The notes beneath the pieces are model-generated. The model saw nothing but the letters and a program-made list of their open reading frames with translations, made no database searches and was not told the DNA's origin. Of a stretch of DNA of 24,535 nt, positions 9,619 to 18,054 are shown one piece after another (the stretch's first letter is position 1; each line of letters starts with the position of its first letter). The stretch is taken from positions 2,557,271 through 2,581,805 of the forward strand of contig BFEA01000122.1 in the NCBI GenBank assembly GCA_003427395.1, written 5' to 3'. This stretch comes from Chara braunii (lineage: Eukaryota; Streptophyta; Charophyceae; Charales; Characeae). Position numbers and translations under genes: made by a program.

Positions 9619-9703
9619 GTCCCTAAGGACTTGAACCCGGGTCTTTGGTTTAGAGGACGTGACTGAAAAGCCACGTGATGGTGAACGTTAACCTAAAGCC
9701 AAC
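9619..9703 (-). pseudogene. tRNA-like relic (possible SINE head)
   Basis: On the minus strand GGTTCAAGTCC (plus 9627-9637) is a near-consensus B box, preceded by GACCCG. Further upstream is a GGCTTTTCA anticodon-like loop flanked by ACGTG and CACGT, and then a GGCTTTAGGTTAACG segment in the A-box position. TTTTT follows downstream of the 3' end (plus 9614-9618). The T-stem and acceptor pair poorly, so this is not a functional tRNA. The likely parent type cannot be fixed (Glu- or Lys-like anticodon region). Confidence 0.35.
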
Positions 9704-10104
9704 GAAGAAGGGGAAAAAAAAAAAACAACTAAAAGTCTAACTACAACGCCATGTGGCGCTTTCTGAAGTGACTAGGGCCTTTCAGCCCCAGTACACCAAG
9801 CAGTCACCCGCGAAAACGTGCAACTGTTGACAGGTAAGATGTTTTGTTTTGTTTTTTTTTTCTTTTATTTTCTTAGATTTCTTTTATTAGATTTGCATTG
9901 GATTCTCATTTAGATTTATTTAAAAATTATCTTTATTTTTTTTATTAGTACAGCACCCGTTCGTTTCGATGAACGGGCTGCTACTGTTGGTTAAAACCGA
10001 ACGTATTTGTCACGAGAAGTGGCTACATTTGGGTGCAGGCCTTAGGGCCTTGGGCTTGAGTTACGAGGGTCCTGCGCACAATGCTTCGATGGTTTTCAGT
10101 TCGC

Positions 10105-10107
<3 letters not shown>
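9704..10107. other. Spacer with T-rich block
   Basis: Short A-run at 9714-9725; T-rich block at 9838-9950 with TTTTATTAGAT-type repeats. No coding or RNA feature that I can support. Confidence 0.5.

Positions 10108-10178
<71 letters not shown>
10108..10178. repeat. (GA)n microsatellite
   Basis: About 35 uninterrupted GA units. It abuts the left arm of a hairpin (10177-10259). Confidence 0.98.
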
Positions 10179-10180
<2 letters not shown>

Positions 10181-10259
10181 CATAGGTCATGCGCCTGTAT
10201 CAGGCGCCTTTTTTTTGCCCAGGTACAGGCACAGGTAAGGGGGAAAAAGCCTATGAGCT
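10177..10259. repeat. Nested inverted repeat
   Basis: AGCTCATAGG (10177-10186) pairs perfectly with CCTATGAGCT (10250-10259). Inside, GCGCCTG (10191-10197) and CAGGCGC (10201-10207) form a 7-bp stem with a TAT loop, followed by eight T. The inner stem plus T-run looks like an intrinsic terminator, but in this eukaryotic setting that is not an argument for function. Confidence 0.75.
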
Positions 10260-10510
10260 TGACTCTAGTTTGACGCTGTGAAATGACTTCATGTGGGGAG
10301 GGGAGGCTGCTCGTTTTAAAAAAAAATGAGCTGCCCCTTCCAGAGAAACGAGGGGGCAACAAAAATATATATAAAAAAAAAAAAAAGAGAAGAAAAATAA
10401 AAGAAGGAAAGAGAGGAGGAGAAAAGTTGGAAAAAAAAAAAAGCAGTCCCGAAGTTTTTCGTGATCTCAGTCCATATGCAGGGCAGAGAAGCATCTGGAC
10501 TTTGAAGTGA
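10260..10510. other. A-rich purine spacer
   Basis: A-runs at 10317-10325, 10372-10386 and 10430-10442 within GA-rich DNA. Frames crossing it are Lys/Glu or Phe runs caused by composition. No gene. Confidence 0.6.
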
Positions 10511-10820
10511 CAGCAGACTGTTGATTTCAACAGTCTGCTGAAAATGGTTTAATACAGCCACTCCGTGGCTGCACCTGGTCGGGGGAAGTGGCAAGGTGCA
10601 TAGCCAAAGCCTAGGACTTGATGTGCCTAGGGGAACATCAAGATTCCCAGCCCTCGATCGAAGTTCAGATCGAGGGTTAGGCTCAACCCCGTTTTTTTGG
10701 CTGAGCCGCAAGTGGCTGCCCACCACTCCAGCCCAGCTATAAAAGCAGGGTTGGCCAGTCGCATCCTCACTCAGTTGAGGTGCTGCCCACATTCTGATTG
10801 AGTGTGGAGTGGAGAGCAGC
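10511..10820. repeat. Cluster of perfect short hairpins
   Basis: Consecutive stems: 14 bp at 10511-10524/10527-10540 (loop 2); 7 bp CAGCCAC/GTGGCTG 10555-10571; 7 bp TGCACCT/AGGTGCA 10570-10600; 8 bp CTTGATGT/ACATCAAG 10617-10642; 9 bp CCCTCGATC/GATCGAGGG 10651-10676; 6 bp GGCTCA/TGAGCC 10680-10707; 7 bp GCAGCAT/ATGCTGC near 10816-10830. Stems of unrelated sequence sit almost end to end, which is far beyond chance for mixed-composition DNA. A TATA box (10738) lies within the cluster. Confidence 0.85.
10738..10745 (+). promoter_or_regulatory. TATA box (TATAAAAG)
   Basis: CTATAAAAGC sits in GC-rich surroundings, followed about 25-30 bp later by CATCCTCACTCAG, which resembles a pyrimidine-rich start site. 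The layout is typical of LTR promoters, but no LTR pair was found here. Confidence 0.4.
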
Positions 10821-11084
10821 ATTATGCTGCCAGAGTGCTGAGGGGCAGCGAGTAAGAGGAGTGGAGTGGAGGTCTGCAAGTGAGGGAGGACTGCTCGAGG
10901 TGGCCATAGCTGTGAAGCACAACCATAACCGCCATCTCAGCGAGGGGAAGAGAGAGAGAGAAGCGCTGGAGGTCTGCAGGGAGCGTGAGAGTGAGGGTAG
11001 CCATAGTTGTCGCTGCACTTGGTGGAGCGCAGGGGAGATGCTGTTCGCTCAGCACGGCAACGACGACACTTTTTAGGCAGTGAC

Positions 11085-11340
11085 GAGGAAGCGCTGTCGA
11101 AATTTTGTGGCGACAGCGCCGGGTTTGACGACGGTGGTGCGGAAGCGCTGCCGAAATTTTGCGGCGATAGCGCCGGGTTTGACGGCGGTGGTGCAGAAGC
11201 GCTGCCGAAATTTTGAGGCGACAGCGCCGGGTTTGACGACGGTGGTGCGGAAGTGTTGCCGAATTTCTGCGGCAAGGACACTGGGTTTAGTGGTAGTGGT
11301 GCGGAAGCGCTGCCGGTTTTTCACGGCGGAGGCGGCAATA
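11085..11340. repeat. 54-bp tandem repeat, about 4.7 copies
   Basis: GAAG(C/T)G(C/T)TG.CGAA starts at 11088, 11142, 11196, 11250 and 11304, exactly 54 bp apart, so every reading frame repeats an 18-residue unit. Each early unit holds an inverted repeat around an AAATTTTG-type loop. In unit 1 GCGCTGTCG (11091-11099) pairs perfectly with CGACAGCGC (11111-11119). In unit 4 the ends are GTGT and ACAC, which still pair. Plus-strand frames read ALPKFCGDSAGFDGGGAE-like units but meet TGA near 11214. Coding is not demonstrated. Confidence 0.95.
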
Positions 11341-11353
11341 TTCTTGCACTGAC

Positions 11354-11363
11354 TATATAAAAC
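11354..11363 (+). promoter_or_regulatory. TATA-like box (TATATAAAAC)
   Basis: Good TATA match directly downstream of the 54-bp repeat array. The gene it would serve is not evident. Confidence 0.3.
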
Positions 11364-12102
11364 GGTAACTGGGCATTGACACAGGGAAGGTACCATAAAG
11401 CGGTAGTGCACTTGAAAGTGGTGTGAGTGCGACGCCGTAGTGGCGCAGTGAAATTGGGGGTGAGTGACGGCGGCACGAAGGTATTATTGGATTACTAGGA
11501 GGTGATTGTGTGTTGAAAGGGTGTTGCCGCAAGCGATCATTCTGGGGAGTGGTGGATCGCTAGCAGGCGACTCATTATGACAATTGTCTTATATGGAGTG
11601 CGATTTTACACGGTCTTCCTGAGTGGGCCGTCTCTTCAACTTCACTCGAGGTCAGTTTGACTTAGACCCTTTCACACCTGTGTGAACCCATACTTGCTTG
11701 ACCCTTTTTTTTTAATGTTCACTGAAAAGGTAAATAAAATGTGTGTTTGCGCGCATGAATGAAAGTCTGACATAAGTTTGGGATTGCATTGTCTTCTTTT
11801 GAAATTGTTGTTTGGCCTGATGTGCAGGTAGATAGAAGGATGCCTGGAAAAGAGGAACCTATCCATGTTAATGGAAGTGAATGGAAGGATGGTTGTCTTC
11901 TATTTCTCGCTTGCATGCATGTTGAAGAGAAGGACAACCAGTGGACGACGAAAAGAAATTTGATCACACAAAGAAGAAGAAATCAGTTGGACATCAATTT
12001 TTCCTGAGGATATCCGTTCTTTCCCGAATAACCCTCTCTGTCTATGCCCGTCTGTCTTAATGATTTTTTCTCTTGTGATCTCCTTTTTTGTCTAAGTGAT
12101 CC
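11364..12102. other. Stretch without a supported gene
   Basis: A small frame 11789-12007 (72 codons) contains GATGTGCAG, an acceptable 3' splice site, at about 11819-11827. It continues with a mixed-composition peptide ending LDINFS. It might be a terminal exon but has no recognisable motif. Confidence 0.35.
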
Positions 12103-12489
12103 TTGACGCCAGGCGATGAGGGATCGTTTGCCGCTGTGGTAGACGCCATTTCCTTTCTTGGGAGGCGGCGGTTCGCTGCCTTAGGGGCCGACCCTTCTAA
12201 CGACTCGGAGTGGACCGCTTATGCGGGGGGATACCATGCTGTTGTGGTGGAGCCAGCCCGACTTCTGAGATCCGAGGTTCGCTTGGGCGAGGACGAGGGG
12301 TATCCCAGACCACCTCCTAGGGGAAGGACCTGCACCTACTCACGGAAGGGCTTTAAGTTCTTAACGCCTCGCGTTAAGGGGAGTTGTCATAGTATACACC
12401 TTAGTGGTTGTTGCAAGCCACTTGTGCATGAAGAATTGAGGCACAAGAAGCTCGGTTCATGGCTACTAGTTGAAACAGAGCGCGGCTAG
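12103..12489 (+). CDS. Hypothetical frame, unrecognised
   Basis: 128 codons beginning at a TTG, ending TAG 12487-12489. The N-terminal half has balanced Ala/Gly/acidic/aromatic composition (DPSNDSEWTAYAGGYH); the C-terminal half is basic with several Cys. No known domain is recognised. The DNA also holds 8-bp CTTAACGC/GCGTTAAG (12360-12378) and 7-bp CTTGTGC/GCACAAG (12421-12447) stems like those in the hairpin-rich tracts. It may therefore be non-coding transposon DNA that happens to be open. Confidence 0.2.
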   Translation: MTPGDEGSFAAVVDAISFLGRRRFAALGADPSNDSEWTAYAGGYHAVVVEPARLLRSEVRLGEDEGYPRPPPRGRTCTYSRKGFKFLTPRVKGSCHSIHLSGCCKPLVHEELRHKKLGSWLLVETERG

Positions 12490-13155
12490 GCACTCTTGTC
12501 GTGGTTGGCCTCGCCACAAGAAGCCAGGACCAATGTGGTCGATGTAGTGAGCCAGACTTGGATAGCTAGAGCCCGAGAGTAACCCTTTTTAGTAAGGTCA
12601 AGGAGGGTCAGGAGGACAAAGCAACCAACAAAATTTGAGAGCGGGTCTTTGACCTTAATGGGGCATCCAGTGTTTGATTGTTCAAGACGATATACTTGCA
12701 GATGGCATTTACACCAAAGTTAGAAAGATAGTAAAATCACCATTAAAGCAATGGTATCCTAGTTCTACTTGAGAGTTGGGAGATGTCTGCGTTTCTCTGG
12801 TCGTCAGTATGAGGCGGAATGAAAGAACCTGACAACGCACCTCATCAAGTCGAAAAACTCGTGACAGCCCAGCCGTCTGGCAGGCAGAGTGGAGATACTT
12901 TGGCCAGACGCCATTTGAGCATCGCCTTGTGTCTTGGTTATGTTTTGATCTTTTATTGATAAGTGTTGTTTGGAGTCAAGTCAACCTTTGTCGTATCCAT
13001 GATTGTATTATATATAGGTCAATTTCAGAAGATAAGTCCACTTACGTTGACCTGAGTCATCTTTATTTGAAAGTATTTTGTCTTAGTTACTTTTGATTGT
13101 CTTTGAGAGAAGGGACTAGGATCGCTCAAAGTTTTCTTTATGCTTGGAATATCAC
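12490..13155. other. Spacer with one perfect inverted repeat
   Basis: CGTCTGGC (12874-12881) and GCCAGACG (12903-12910) form an 8-bp stem with a 21-nt loop. Otherwise no gene or repeat is supported. Confidence 0.45.
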
Positions 13156-13585
13156 GTCCTAGTCGACCGACGTACGTTCCGATTCCTGGGACATCAGCGC
13201 CCCAGGGACAAACGACGTTCGGGTCCACTTTGACGTTTAACCATGCGTACCTATGCGACAACGAACGAGCAAACGCCCTTGGCCGGCCTACCTCTGCAAT
13301 TGCATTATAAAAGCTTTCGCACGTGGGTCGGTAGCTGGGCGGGGATACGCCCCTAAGGGTGGTGACAACCCCTTACGGAAGGTAAGTTGTGCACCGCGAG
13401 AACCTATCCTGTCGTAGGGGACCGTGGGATGTACAGCTGGCGCACTCGGCCGAAGCGGCGAAGGATCGGCGTGGGTTACCGTGTCGTCCCTATGTCGTCT
13501 CTAAAAAGTTGAAAGCCTAAGTTTCTCCTGCGTGACGCGGCCGGGAGGACCCTTGCTCGCGTGGGGGCCGATGCGCTCGACAACG
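13156..13585 (+). repeat. Inverted repeat, left arm
   Basis: Pairs with the reverse complement of 15707-16108. Exact blocks: 17 bp at 13156-13172 (with 16092-16108), 12 bp at 13381-13392 (with 15888-15899), 20 bp at 13401-13420 (with 15859-15878), 19 bp at 13525-13543 (with 15758-15776), 18 bp at 13568-13585 (with 15707-15724). Order and spacing are conserved, with diverged sequence between blocks. TATAAAAG at 13306-13313 is present only in this arm. Confidence 0.92.
13306..13313 (+). promoter_or_regulatory. TATA box inside left inverted-repeat arm
   Basis: ATTATAAAAGC follows a GC-rich segment. The equivalent place in the right arm has diverged and lacks the TATA, so if this is a promoter only the left arm keeps it. 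Confidence 0.3.
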
Positions 13586-14065
13586 GGATACCATGTTCAA
13601 GTGAACGTACTCACGAATATGAGAACATGTTTACACATTCGAAAACCCCCTGAATAAGTTCAACGTGCTACATAACTTATTTGACTATAAACCTAGGAAG
13701 TTTTTCATGTACGGCCGGGCACCCGGGCATGACGCTCGGGGGGGTCTGATGCCCGGGGAACCCGGGCATATAATATATACATATATATATATTGCCTTTC
13801 TGCGCTTTTCCAAAGGATTTAAAATCCGGGCTCGTTTCATTTTTTTAGAGTTGGATGCCAAGGGGGGATAAAGGGGGTTCCTTTAGTGTGATTTTGTTAT
13901 TTTTTTTTTTATCTCCTACTCAGTAACAAATTTTGATGTGAGCCTCGGCCAAAAGTTGTTTGTATTGCAATTCGACACAACATAGTTTTTTTCTGCAATT
14001 TTTTTTTTTTTTTTTTTTNNNNNNNNNNNNNNNNNNNNNNNNNNNNNNNNNNNNNNNNNNNNNNN

Positions 14066-14125
<60 letters not shown>

Positions 14126-14300
14126 GTTGGGGCTGCCCGAAACCCTACCTGGGGTTCATGCGCGACCGGGCACCCGGGCGTGTATCAGGATACAAGTTGT
14201 GTGCCCGAGTGCGTAGAAAAACAACCTAGCTATAAACATGATTTTTCGACATAAAAAAATCGGATATTTTGGTTCTTGAACGTACGATGTTTTACCAGGT
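13586..14300. other. Interior with poly-T and assembly gap
   Basis: Contains an AT microsatellite (13770-13792), a T-run from about 14000, a run of N (14019-14065), and T again to 14123. CCGGGCACCCGGGC occurs at 13718 and again at 14167 (offset about 450). The peptide frame across the T-run is an artefact. Confidence 0.8.
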
Positions 14301-14515
14301 AGCTGTGCAGCACACCGAACTTGTTCGGAGCTTTTCCGAACATCCGAACATGTTCGGGTGTTCGGCCGAATGCCACCCAAACGTGTTCGACCGAACATAT
14401 TAAAAAAAAAAAAAAAATTTTTTTTTTTTTTTTGGACTCGAGTTTGGTTACGAAATTGAGCATACCTCCAAGGCAAAAGTTGTTTGTATTATTATTTTAC
14501 ATAACATATATGTTT
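13939..14515. repeat. Diverged ~520-bp tandem unit marked by a shared segment
   Basis: CAAAAGTTGTTTGTATT occurs at 13950-13966 and 14474-14490, each preceded by GAGC and followed by ACATA..TTTTT-type text. Together with the CCGGGCACCCGGGC pair this suggests an old duplication of 450-525 bp that now includes the gap. Confidence 0.6.
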
Positions 14516-14650
14516 TTCATATTTTTTGGAGAACTTTCACTTTTTTTAAAAATATTTTTATGTTTGAGTTCGGAGAGTTTCGACGCTCGTTCACGTTCGG
14601 TCCCGAACGTTCGGATTCAGTCACCGAACCCGGACACGATGCTACACAAC
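14310..14650. repeat. TTCGG/CCGAA palindrome-rich segment
   Basis: CCGAACATGTTCGG (14344-14357) is a perfect 14-bp palindrome. CCGAAC.TT.GTTCGG lies just upstream. GTTCGG..CCGAAC recurs near 14597-14618. GTTCGG or its complement appears more than ten times between 14310 and 14640. Confidence 0.8.
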
Positions 14651-14832
14651 CCGGTAGTGATTTTTCTATGGGAAAACATGTTTTTTTCCTCGTCACTTCC
14701 AATGGTTCTGAAAAAATTATATATATATATATATACATATATATTTGCGGTGGTTTTACTTAACGTAGAATTTTATTCATGTAGGAAGCTTGAAAAATAT
14801 ACTATCATAATCTTGAATAAATTTTGCGCACA

Positions 14833-14917
14833 CCTAACAATTTGTTTTGTTAGGTTTTCATGAATCCTATATTGTGCACGCTCGGGCTACTTTCACGTGC
14901 TTTCATTCTCCCGAGCG
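14833..14917. repeat. Two consecutive 8-bp hairpins
   Basis: CCTAACAA (14833-14840) pairs with TTGTTAGG (14847-14854), loop 6. CGCTCGGG (14879-14886) pairs with CCCGAGCG (14910-14917), loop 23. Confidence 0.75.
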
Positions 14918-15560
14918 ACTGCTTCCTTCTCCTCTCTATCTCACTCCTGCGGAGATGAGGATTGTCACGGAGTTGCCGAAGGTAGCCGCAACCCTGACCA
15001 ACTGTAGGAAGAATGGAAGGGACACTTGGGTATCAACACGGTTACTTGTGGACCTTTGTCGACGGTCAACACTATCACTCCGAGGACGATCAATGACTAC
15101 GACAATGACGATATATGGTTGTAGCCAACCTCCACTACTTGCCAAATGTGCAAAAAGAGAATGAACCTTCCACGAAAAGGTCGCAAGGTGCATTCGTCCA
15201 TGAATTACCACCGTGGCCACGAATTTATCACGGCCAGGTAGATGTATTCCCTCTTTCCTTTCCTCCTTCTACCCTTGCTTTCTCTTTCTCCTATCTATCT
15301 CTGACATGCATCTCTATCGGGATTGCGTCGTGATCTGGAAGCGCATCAGCTGCGCTCGCTGGGACAAAAACCGTGATCCCGATGAGTTAAGCCTCGAACA
15401 CCGCTCAACCCCGTCCTCTCTTCCCTTGTGCTTGCCCCCTTCTCCTCACTTCATCTTCCCTATCCATCTTATCTCGCTCTCTTGTACCCGCTTCTTTCCC
15501 TTCGCTGTTTTTCTCAACCTCCTCTCACACTGCTATTCCACCCGCTTCTGCTCACATATG
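14918..15560. other. No supported gene; CT-rich second half
   Basis: Short frames between 14930 and 15230 have mixed composition but repeated stops and no recognisable motif. From 15240 to 15545 the sequence is a TTCC/CTCT-rich pyrimidine stretch. Confidence 0.5.
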
Positions 15561-15785
15561 ACGCTGTCGAGCGCATCGGTTCCCGCCTTTTTTGCAAAGG
15601 CGAGAGTCTTCCCGGCCATATCACGCAAGAGTTAAGCCACAACAAATAGAGACAACTCGAGGACGACGCAAAATAATCCTGCGAGCCGCCGAGACAGGCG
15701 CAATCACGTTGTCGAGCGCATCGGTCCGGCACCGCACGTGGCAGCGCGGGACCCTCTCGGCCGCGTCACGCAGGAGTTGGACCAA
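15561..15785. repeat. 145-bp tandem duplication at inner end of right arm
   Basis: ACG(C/T)TGTCGAGCGCATCGGT starts at 15561 and 15706. Both are followed by a GCG(A/G)GA..CTC..CGGCC segment and TCACGCA(A/G)GAGTT. The outer copy belongs to the inverted-repeat arm; the inner copy is an extra unit. Confidence 0.85.
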
Positions 15786-16108
15786 CCTCGTCACGAACAC
15801 ACAAATGAAGCTTCCTTAGGCCGCTCCGGCCGAGTGCACCAGCCATACCTCTCGCGAGCCCCTACGACAGGATAGGTTCTACGCGAGGCACAACTTACCT
15901 CCACTTTACGGGAGCTGTCACCTCCCTTCGGTGGGCGTATCACCGCCGAGCTACCAGTTGCAATCGCAGAGGTGGACCAGCCGAGGGTGTTTCTCGTTCG
16001 CTGTAGCATAGGGGGTATGAGCGGTAATACGCCTATCGAACCCGCACGCGAACCGACATCTTGGGGGGCTGAAGTCCCAAGCGCGTCTCGTCGTCGGTCG
16101 ACTAGGAC
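15707..16108 (-). repeat. Inverted repeat, right arm
   Basis: Reverse-complement partner of 13156-13585. Identity outside the exact blocks is perhaps 65-75% by eye, so the two arms have diverged substantially or belong to different subfamilies. Confidence 0.92.
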
Positions 16109-16399
16109 GCATCCCACACAGCACGCGCACACCACTCTACGAACGCAAAAAGGAACATACACACATATACACGAAACAACACAACACAAACAACACGACA
16201 ACGCTCTTAGCCCCTTCAGTGGTCATCCCATAACTTTCCACCGCGGGAATTGGATGGACGTCGCACGCGAGACTTAGTATAAAACCGCGCGGACGCAAGG
16301 CTGACTCATATCGACTCGCAATGCAAGCGCGCACAAGAGGTCGCAATGATGACGTACTATGTAGTACCCATACTCACGCGGTCCTCGTTAATCTCGGGG
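16109..16399. other. Spacer with CA-rich block
   Basis: CA/AC-rich segment at 16140-16200. TATAAAACC at about 16277-16285 is a TATA-like box with no recognised gene. Nothing else is supported. Confidence 0.45.
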
Positions 16400-16643
16400 G
16401 TCGCGCTCGACACTCAAGTGTCTGCTGACACGCGACTTGAGGGTTAATCTCTTGAAGCTGGACATCCGCCTTGCGCGGTTGAAGACCACACACCCTCTTC
16501 TGCACCCTGTGCAGAGTGGGTGGTACACAGGTTCATACCTGTGGTGGCAGTCGCTTCTTACTGCCGTGGAAATGAGTTCCACTCCAGGCCTGAGCGGAAG
16601 TCAAGGGGTTTGACTTTGACGGCTGCCATGGACTACAACGTCC
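16400..16643. repeat. Hairpin belt A
   Basis: Successive stems: GTCGCG/CGCGAC 16400-16436 enclosing GACACT/AGTGTC 16409-16422; alternative CTCAAGT/ACTTGAG 16413-16440; CCGC/GCGG 16466-16478; TCTGCAC/GTGCAGA 16499-16515 (loop CCT); CACAGGT/ACCTGTG 16526-16543 (loop TCAT); GGCAGT/ACTGCC 16546-16565; GTGGAA/TTCCAC 16566-16582; GTCAA/TTGAC 16600-16614; GGAC/GTCC 16630-16643. The hairpins abut one another and differ in sequence. Confidence 0.85.
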
Positions 16644-17075
16644 AACTATACAACTCTAAAAAGCAAGGGTAAAAAGGGAACCCCGCTTTTCTCTCAAGAC
16701 ATAATCTGGCTAACCCTCATGCAGAATTACAGTAGGTCTCTCAAACACTCAGGGCATTTATAAATATACGAGGGTTAATCATATAGGATGATCATTTCTC
16801 ACAGTTACAGTGGGGCTCCTCTCAACCATATATGTATGTAATCGCAGGCAATCACATCCAGAGTCCGAACCACAAACGCACCTGCAATCACATCAAAGAT
16901 TCAACCAAAGTCCACGCACTACACGGGGTCAACTTCAGTCATTCCCTGCACTCATACCCCTCGCTTTAGCCATACAGGCCTCCCTCGTGCAACTCTTAAA
17001 TAAATACTCAGTACTTTTGTTGGATGACCATTCAATAAAGTCCGGGTGAAAACACAACAAAACAGTTCAAATCAC
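16644..17075. other. Spacer between hairpin belts
   Basis: Mixed-composition DNA, including a 79-codon frame at 16810-17049 with Gln/His/Ser-rich composition. No gene is supported. Confidence 0.5.
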
Positions 17076-17372
17076 AAGGCTAAAGCCTTTAGGTTGAGTG
17101 GCAGGAGTGAATTGGAGTTGAATCGTAAACCGACGAGTCGGCAACCGACCTGTTATCAGTGATAACAGAAGATGATCCTCGTAGGATCAAGCTGAAACTA
17201 GTCCAAGTCCTGAATCAATCGACCAAGAAGACCTGTAACACAAGACAGGTCAACCCCCAAGCTAAAATCATAAGTGTATGGAGAATACAACTCCATAACA
17301 CATTCTCACCGAAGATCCTTCTAATTGACTAAGCCTGAATCTACCTTTAAGCAGTGCCCAAAGCAAAGGTAG
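17076..17372. repeat. Hairpin belt B
   Basis: Stems: AAGGCT/AGCCTT 17076-17089; CCGAC/GTCGG 17130-17141 overlapping GTCGG/CCGAC 17137-17149; CTGTTATC/GATAACAG 17150-17168 (loop AGT); GATCCT/AGGATC 17174-17188 (loop CGT); GACCTGT/ACAGGTC 17230-17251; TATGGAG/CTCCATA 17277-17297; CTACCTTT/AAAGGTAG 17341-17372. All are perfect Watson-Crick stems of 5-8 bp. Confidence 0.88.
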
Positions 17373-17454
17373 ACCCTGACATAATCTCCCCTATACAGAG
17401 TGAATCACCAGAATCGCCACCTGTTAAAATATAATCTATCTCCTTTAAACTAAG

Positions 17455-17800
17455 AAAATTTCGGCAGCGCTTCCCGTAGGAAAAGTGTCTTTTCATAATT
17501 TATATCAGCCGTAAATATGAAAAAAAAAATAGTCTTTGACTTTCCAAAGTCCAAATTTTATCTAACTCCCTAAATTAGCAAAAATTTTGGCAACACTCCC
17601 TTTAGAAAATGAGACTTTCCGGATTTTTACTAAGCCATATATGAACTTTGGACAAGTTGAACTTTGAAAAACCAAAAATTAACTAACTCTCTGGATTTGT
17701 AAAAATTTCGGCAGCGCTTCCCGTAGAGAAAGTAGCTTACCAAAATTTATACAAGACCAAGTATAATAAAAGATCCCAGAAAATGCGAGAATTGATCTAA
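17455..17800. repeat. About 123-bp tandem repeat carrying a shared 20-mer
   Basis: AAAATTTCGGCAGCGCTTCC is at 17455-17474 and 17702-17721. A diverged version (AAAATTTTGGCAACACTCCC) lies at 17582. Each is followed by an A-rich AAAGT/ACTTT segment and a TTTATA-type block, giving units of about 121-126 bp. The 20-mer is the exact reverse complement of 11141-11160 inside the 54-bp repeat. Confidence 0.85.
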
Positions 17801-18050
17801 GTAAAATAAACTTAGCTCAGAAAATGCAGGAATCGAAACTAACTCCTATGGCTCTAGCACGTGGCGAGGGACTAAAACAACTACCTACCAAACTGAAACT
17901 CAGACCAAGTAGTAGCCTCACTCAGTCGCATGCAGGCCAAACCACAAAGATAAGTACTCTCACCATCCCCAAGTCCTTTGCAAACAATAATTCATGCTCC
18001 CTCTGTGAGTTACCCCCTTTATACCCAACTTACATAAGGCATAGGTCAGA
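17801..18050. other. Spacer before the stem-loop family
   Basis: A frame at 17824-18126 is open for 100 codons but runs into the stem-loop repeats and has no recognisable motif. No gene is supported. Confidence 0.5.
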
Positions 18051-18054
18051 CCAC

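Larger units (their letters stand above)
13156..16108. mobile_element. Possible foldback/TIR element or inverted LTR pair
   Basis: Two arms of 0.40-0.43 kb in inverted orientation enclose about 2.1 kb. No transposase is recognisable inside, and no clear target-site duplication flanks the outer ends. It could be a non-autonomous DNA transposon with long terminal inverted repeats, or two independent insertions of the same repeat in opposite orientation. Confidence 0.45.

Noticed and set aside
9619-9703. Functional tRNA gene
   Set aside because: T-stem and acceptor do not pair well, and the anticodon stem needs a mismatch or bulge.
10191-10218. Hairpin plus T-run resembling a bacterial intrinsic terminator
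   Set aside because: All context is eukaryotic repeat DNA; the hairpin is one of many in the window and nothing upstream is a gene.
10937-11411. Minus-strand 18-residue repeat proteins
   Set aside because: All frames repeat because the unit is 54 bp; there is no start context or conserved codon use to prefer one frame.
14018-14123. Poly-Phe peptide frame through the gap
   Set aside because: Produced by a T homopolymer and N bases.
16400-17372. Organellar DNA insertion, because some organelle genomes are rich in short hairpins
   Set aside because: No organelle gene, rRNA or tRNA is visible, and flanking repeats share motifs with other parts of the window.
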